Assembly: GCA_020310875.1 (NCBI GenBank)
Contig: CM035415.1
Span: forward strand, 195,716,932-195,780,931
Source of the DNA: Ceratopteris richardii
Lineage: Eukaryota > Streptophyta > Polypodiopsida > Polypodiales > Pteridaceae
DNA: 64,000 nucleotides
Direction: 5' to 3'
Under the pieces are notes generated by a model. It was given only the letters and a program-made list of their open reading frames with translations, was not told where the DNA came from and made no database searches. This document shows positions 62,266 to 64,000 of this stretch, one piece after another. A program made the translations under genes and the position numbers. Position 1 is the first letter of the stretch. Every line of letters starts with the position of its first letter.

Positions 62266-63772
62266 GTAACCTTGGTAAGTGATTGGAAGATAAGTATTAC
62301 CTTCTTCACCCTCACACATGTCTCCTATTTTGTCTAGAGGTATCTCTGGTACCCTTTGCTTAGAGCCTGCTTTTGGCATGTTGGAATCAAGTTCTGGAAC
62401 CTGATCCTTCACATGATTCCATAGCTCAGGTTTTGCTTTGAGCAGCTCTTCTACAGTGAGATGACACTGAACCTTAGTGTTCTTCACGACATCCGTGTTC
62501 CTTGGAACCACTGAGTCTTCATTTCTTACTAGTATTGTGGGAGCTCTAATCTGGAGAGATTGAGATTCCCATGGGCCTGGAAATTGAGGCAGTTCTTCTA
62601 GGGTATTAGATTCAAATTCTAATGTTTCCTCTTCTTGTTGTTCTGCTTCATCTCCATAAATAGATGGAATGTCTTGGGGAAATTGATCATGAAGATCATC
62701 AATCTCAGGAATAGGAGGGGAGTTACCCTTCTCCTTGGCCCATTTCTCTTCTTGTATTTCCCGCAAGAACTCTTGAGAGTACTGTTGAATTGAAGGAGGC
62801 ATTCCAGCATCCATGGAATTAGGAACATAAGCTCCCATTGGTGATGAGCTTCCTCTCTCAATAACAGTTGCGCCTCTGGAGGTAAAGAAACTTGTGGTTT
62901 GTTTACCAATTGCTCTAATCTTTCTAGTAAGCCCTGGAAATGCAAATCTAGTTTGACAGAGTTTGTCTGATTGAACTTTTGACTAGTCTCAAGTATAGCT
63001 TGAGCTTGTTCTACCATTTTCATGCACATTTTCATCCGTTCAATCTCTAAATCTGCTCTAGGGTAACTTTTGTCTAGGTTTGCAGCTGTTGGCTCTTCTT
63101 GAAGATGAGCCTGGTAGGCCTTGAACATCATGTCCAAGCCTTCTGGGGTTGAATATGCAAGAACAGACCCTGGTTGCGGCCTATTTACAATGGGTGGTGG
63201 GGTGGGATGAGGTGGAGTGGATGGAGTTTCGGCATGCGAGGGGCTTTGAGATGCAATTTCTTCTATTTTTGTTTTCACTTCTTTTAAGCTTTCTTCTAGT
63301 TTCGTTAACTTTTTATTCCACTTGCGATTGGCTTTTTCTCTGGTATCTTTCCATGTTCTTGTTTTCCTCTTACTAGGCTCTCCTAATTCACTTGACTCCC
63401 GATTGTTTTGTTGGTTTATCCTGTTTTAATGTTTGTGCCCTAGTAACTACTTGTACATGTGCCACATTACTACTACAGGCACTTGAATCCGCCACTAATC
63501 CTACCACATTAATGGGTGTAATCTTGGGTGCACTAGAGGGTTTTCTTGGACAATCTCTGGGAAGATGGTCTTTTCCACATTCAGGACAAACAGCTTGTAT
63601 TGTGATAACTTGACCTTGACTCGGAGATGGTGGGTGGGGACAATCACAAATGAAATGGTCACCTTGACATCTAAAACAAGATCCTCTAGGGGCTTGTGGT
63701 CTCATTTGTCTCAATTGGGGCCTAGGGTTAGGATTTGTGTACATGAAATTGGAGTATTCTGGCTCCCAATTT
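62266..63772 (-). pseudogene. gag: E6: gag fragment of an E3-like element
   Basis: Minus-strand homology to E3 gag-pol runs from NWEPEYSN/MYTNPNPRP (63772) to GNTYLPITYQGY (62266), where E4 interrupts it just before retropepsin 1. It covers two zinc knuckles (CFRCQGDHFICDC, CPECGKDHLPRDC), the linker with Pro-rich and Glu/Lys-rich helical segments, and the segment upstream of the protease. Frameshifts near 63395 (insertion) and 62865 (1-base deletion) break it into three ORFs. It is closer to E3 than to E5. The right end at about 63772 is a sharp loss of homology. It is the oldest layer in the nest. Confidence 0.85.
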
Positions 63773-64000
63773 CATTAGGGCGAAAAACGGCCGAAAAGAG
63801 GTTGTTTGCTAATGAGAGATTAAGGAAATTGACAAATAGTGTCTTTCCACGTGTACAAGAATATAACATTGCTGTCTCTTTTAACCATATGGAGAATTTC
63901 TTTTTTTAATACAATTTTCTCTCAAAGTGCCGCTAAAGTGATGAAGAGTTTCGTATTCAGTGTACAATTTTTCGGTTTGATGCAAAAAAAGATACTTTTG
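63773..64000. other. Unassigned sequence at right edge
   Basis: E6 homology stops at 63772 and continues into AT-rich sequence beginning cattagggcgaaaaacggcc. I do not recognise it; it may be another insertion or a rearrangement breakpoint. Confidence 0.4.

Overview
The window is plant nuclear repeat DNA: a nest of long Ty3/gypsy (Metaviridae-type) LTR retrotransposons. I recognise no host gene, tRNA or rRNA gene. A land plant is indicated by the primer-binding sites, which match the 3' end of plant tRNA-Asp as in Athila-type elements, and by the non-chromoviral reverse transcriptase and integrase and element sizes of 14-17 kb. I cannot name the species; a large, repeat-rich genome is an inference.

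Six elements (labels mine) can be separated. E1 (-, 1-4293) is the 5' end of a divergent element: partial gag, 3 kb repeat-filled leader, primer site and 5' LTR. It sits in E2 (+, 4294-16674), which keeps most of gag-pol, a second large ORF (ORF2) and its 3' LTR; each ORF has one in-frame stop. E2 sits in the tail of E4 (-, pieces between 16675 and 62265), an old element with many stops and frameshifts, which was also hit by a 2.9 kb solo-LTR-like insert (19522-22448), by E3 (+, 22912-36709) and by E5 (-, 41078-58147). E4 itself lies inside E6 (-, 62266-63772), a fragment related to E3. The last ~230 bp are unassigned.

E3 and E5 look young: each has LTR pairs that appear identical by eye, perfect 5-bp target duplications (GGTGT, AAGTT) and an uninterrupted gag-pol ORF of 3096 or 3173 codons. 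E5 also has an intact 1464-codon ORF2. E3 has no ORF2; a 1.4 kb non-coding stretch with a long poly(A) run is there instead.

The polyprotein architecture is unusual: gag with three short-spaced zinc knuckles, retropepsin 1, RT, RNase H, an extra integrase-type HHCC module, the canonical integrase HHCC plus DDE core, a second retropepsin-like domain, and a C-terminal tail of repeated Ile-Trp-Val-Pro-Lys-like motifs. ORF2 probably comes from a spliced RNA: good 3' splice-site sequences precede its ATG in E2 and E5.

The most striking non-coding signal is in the leaders between primer site and gag. All four visible leaders carry arrays built around the palindrome TCGCGA, with different flanks and periods (29/58/87, 35, 21/26 and 18 bp). 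The core is kept while everything around it has changed. With a conserved ~110-bp block upstream of gag and a covarying inverted repeat in U3, this suggests cis-acting sites read by an element or host factor.
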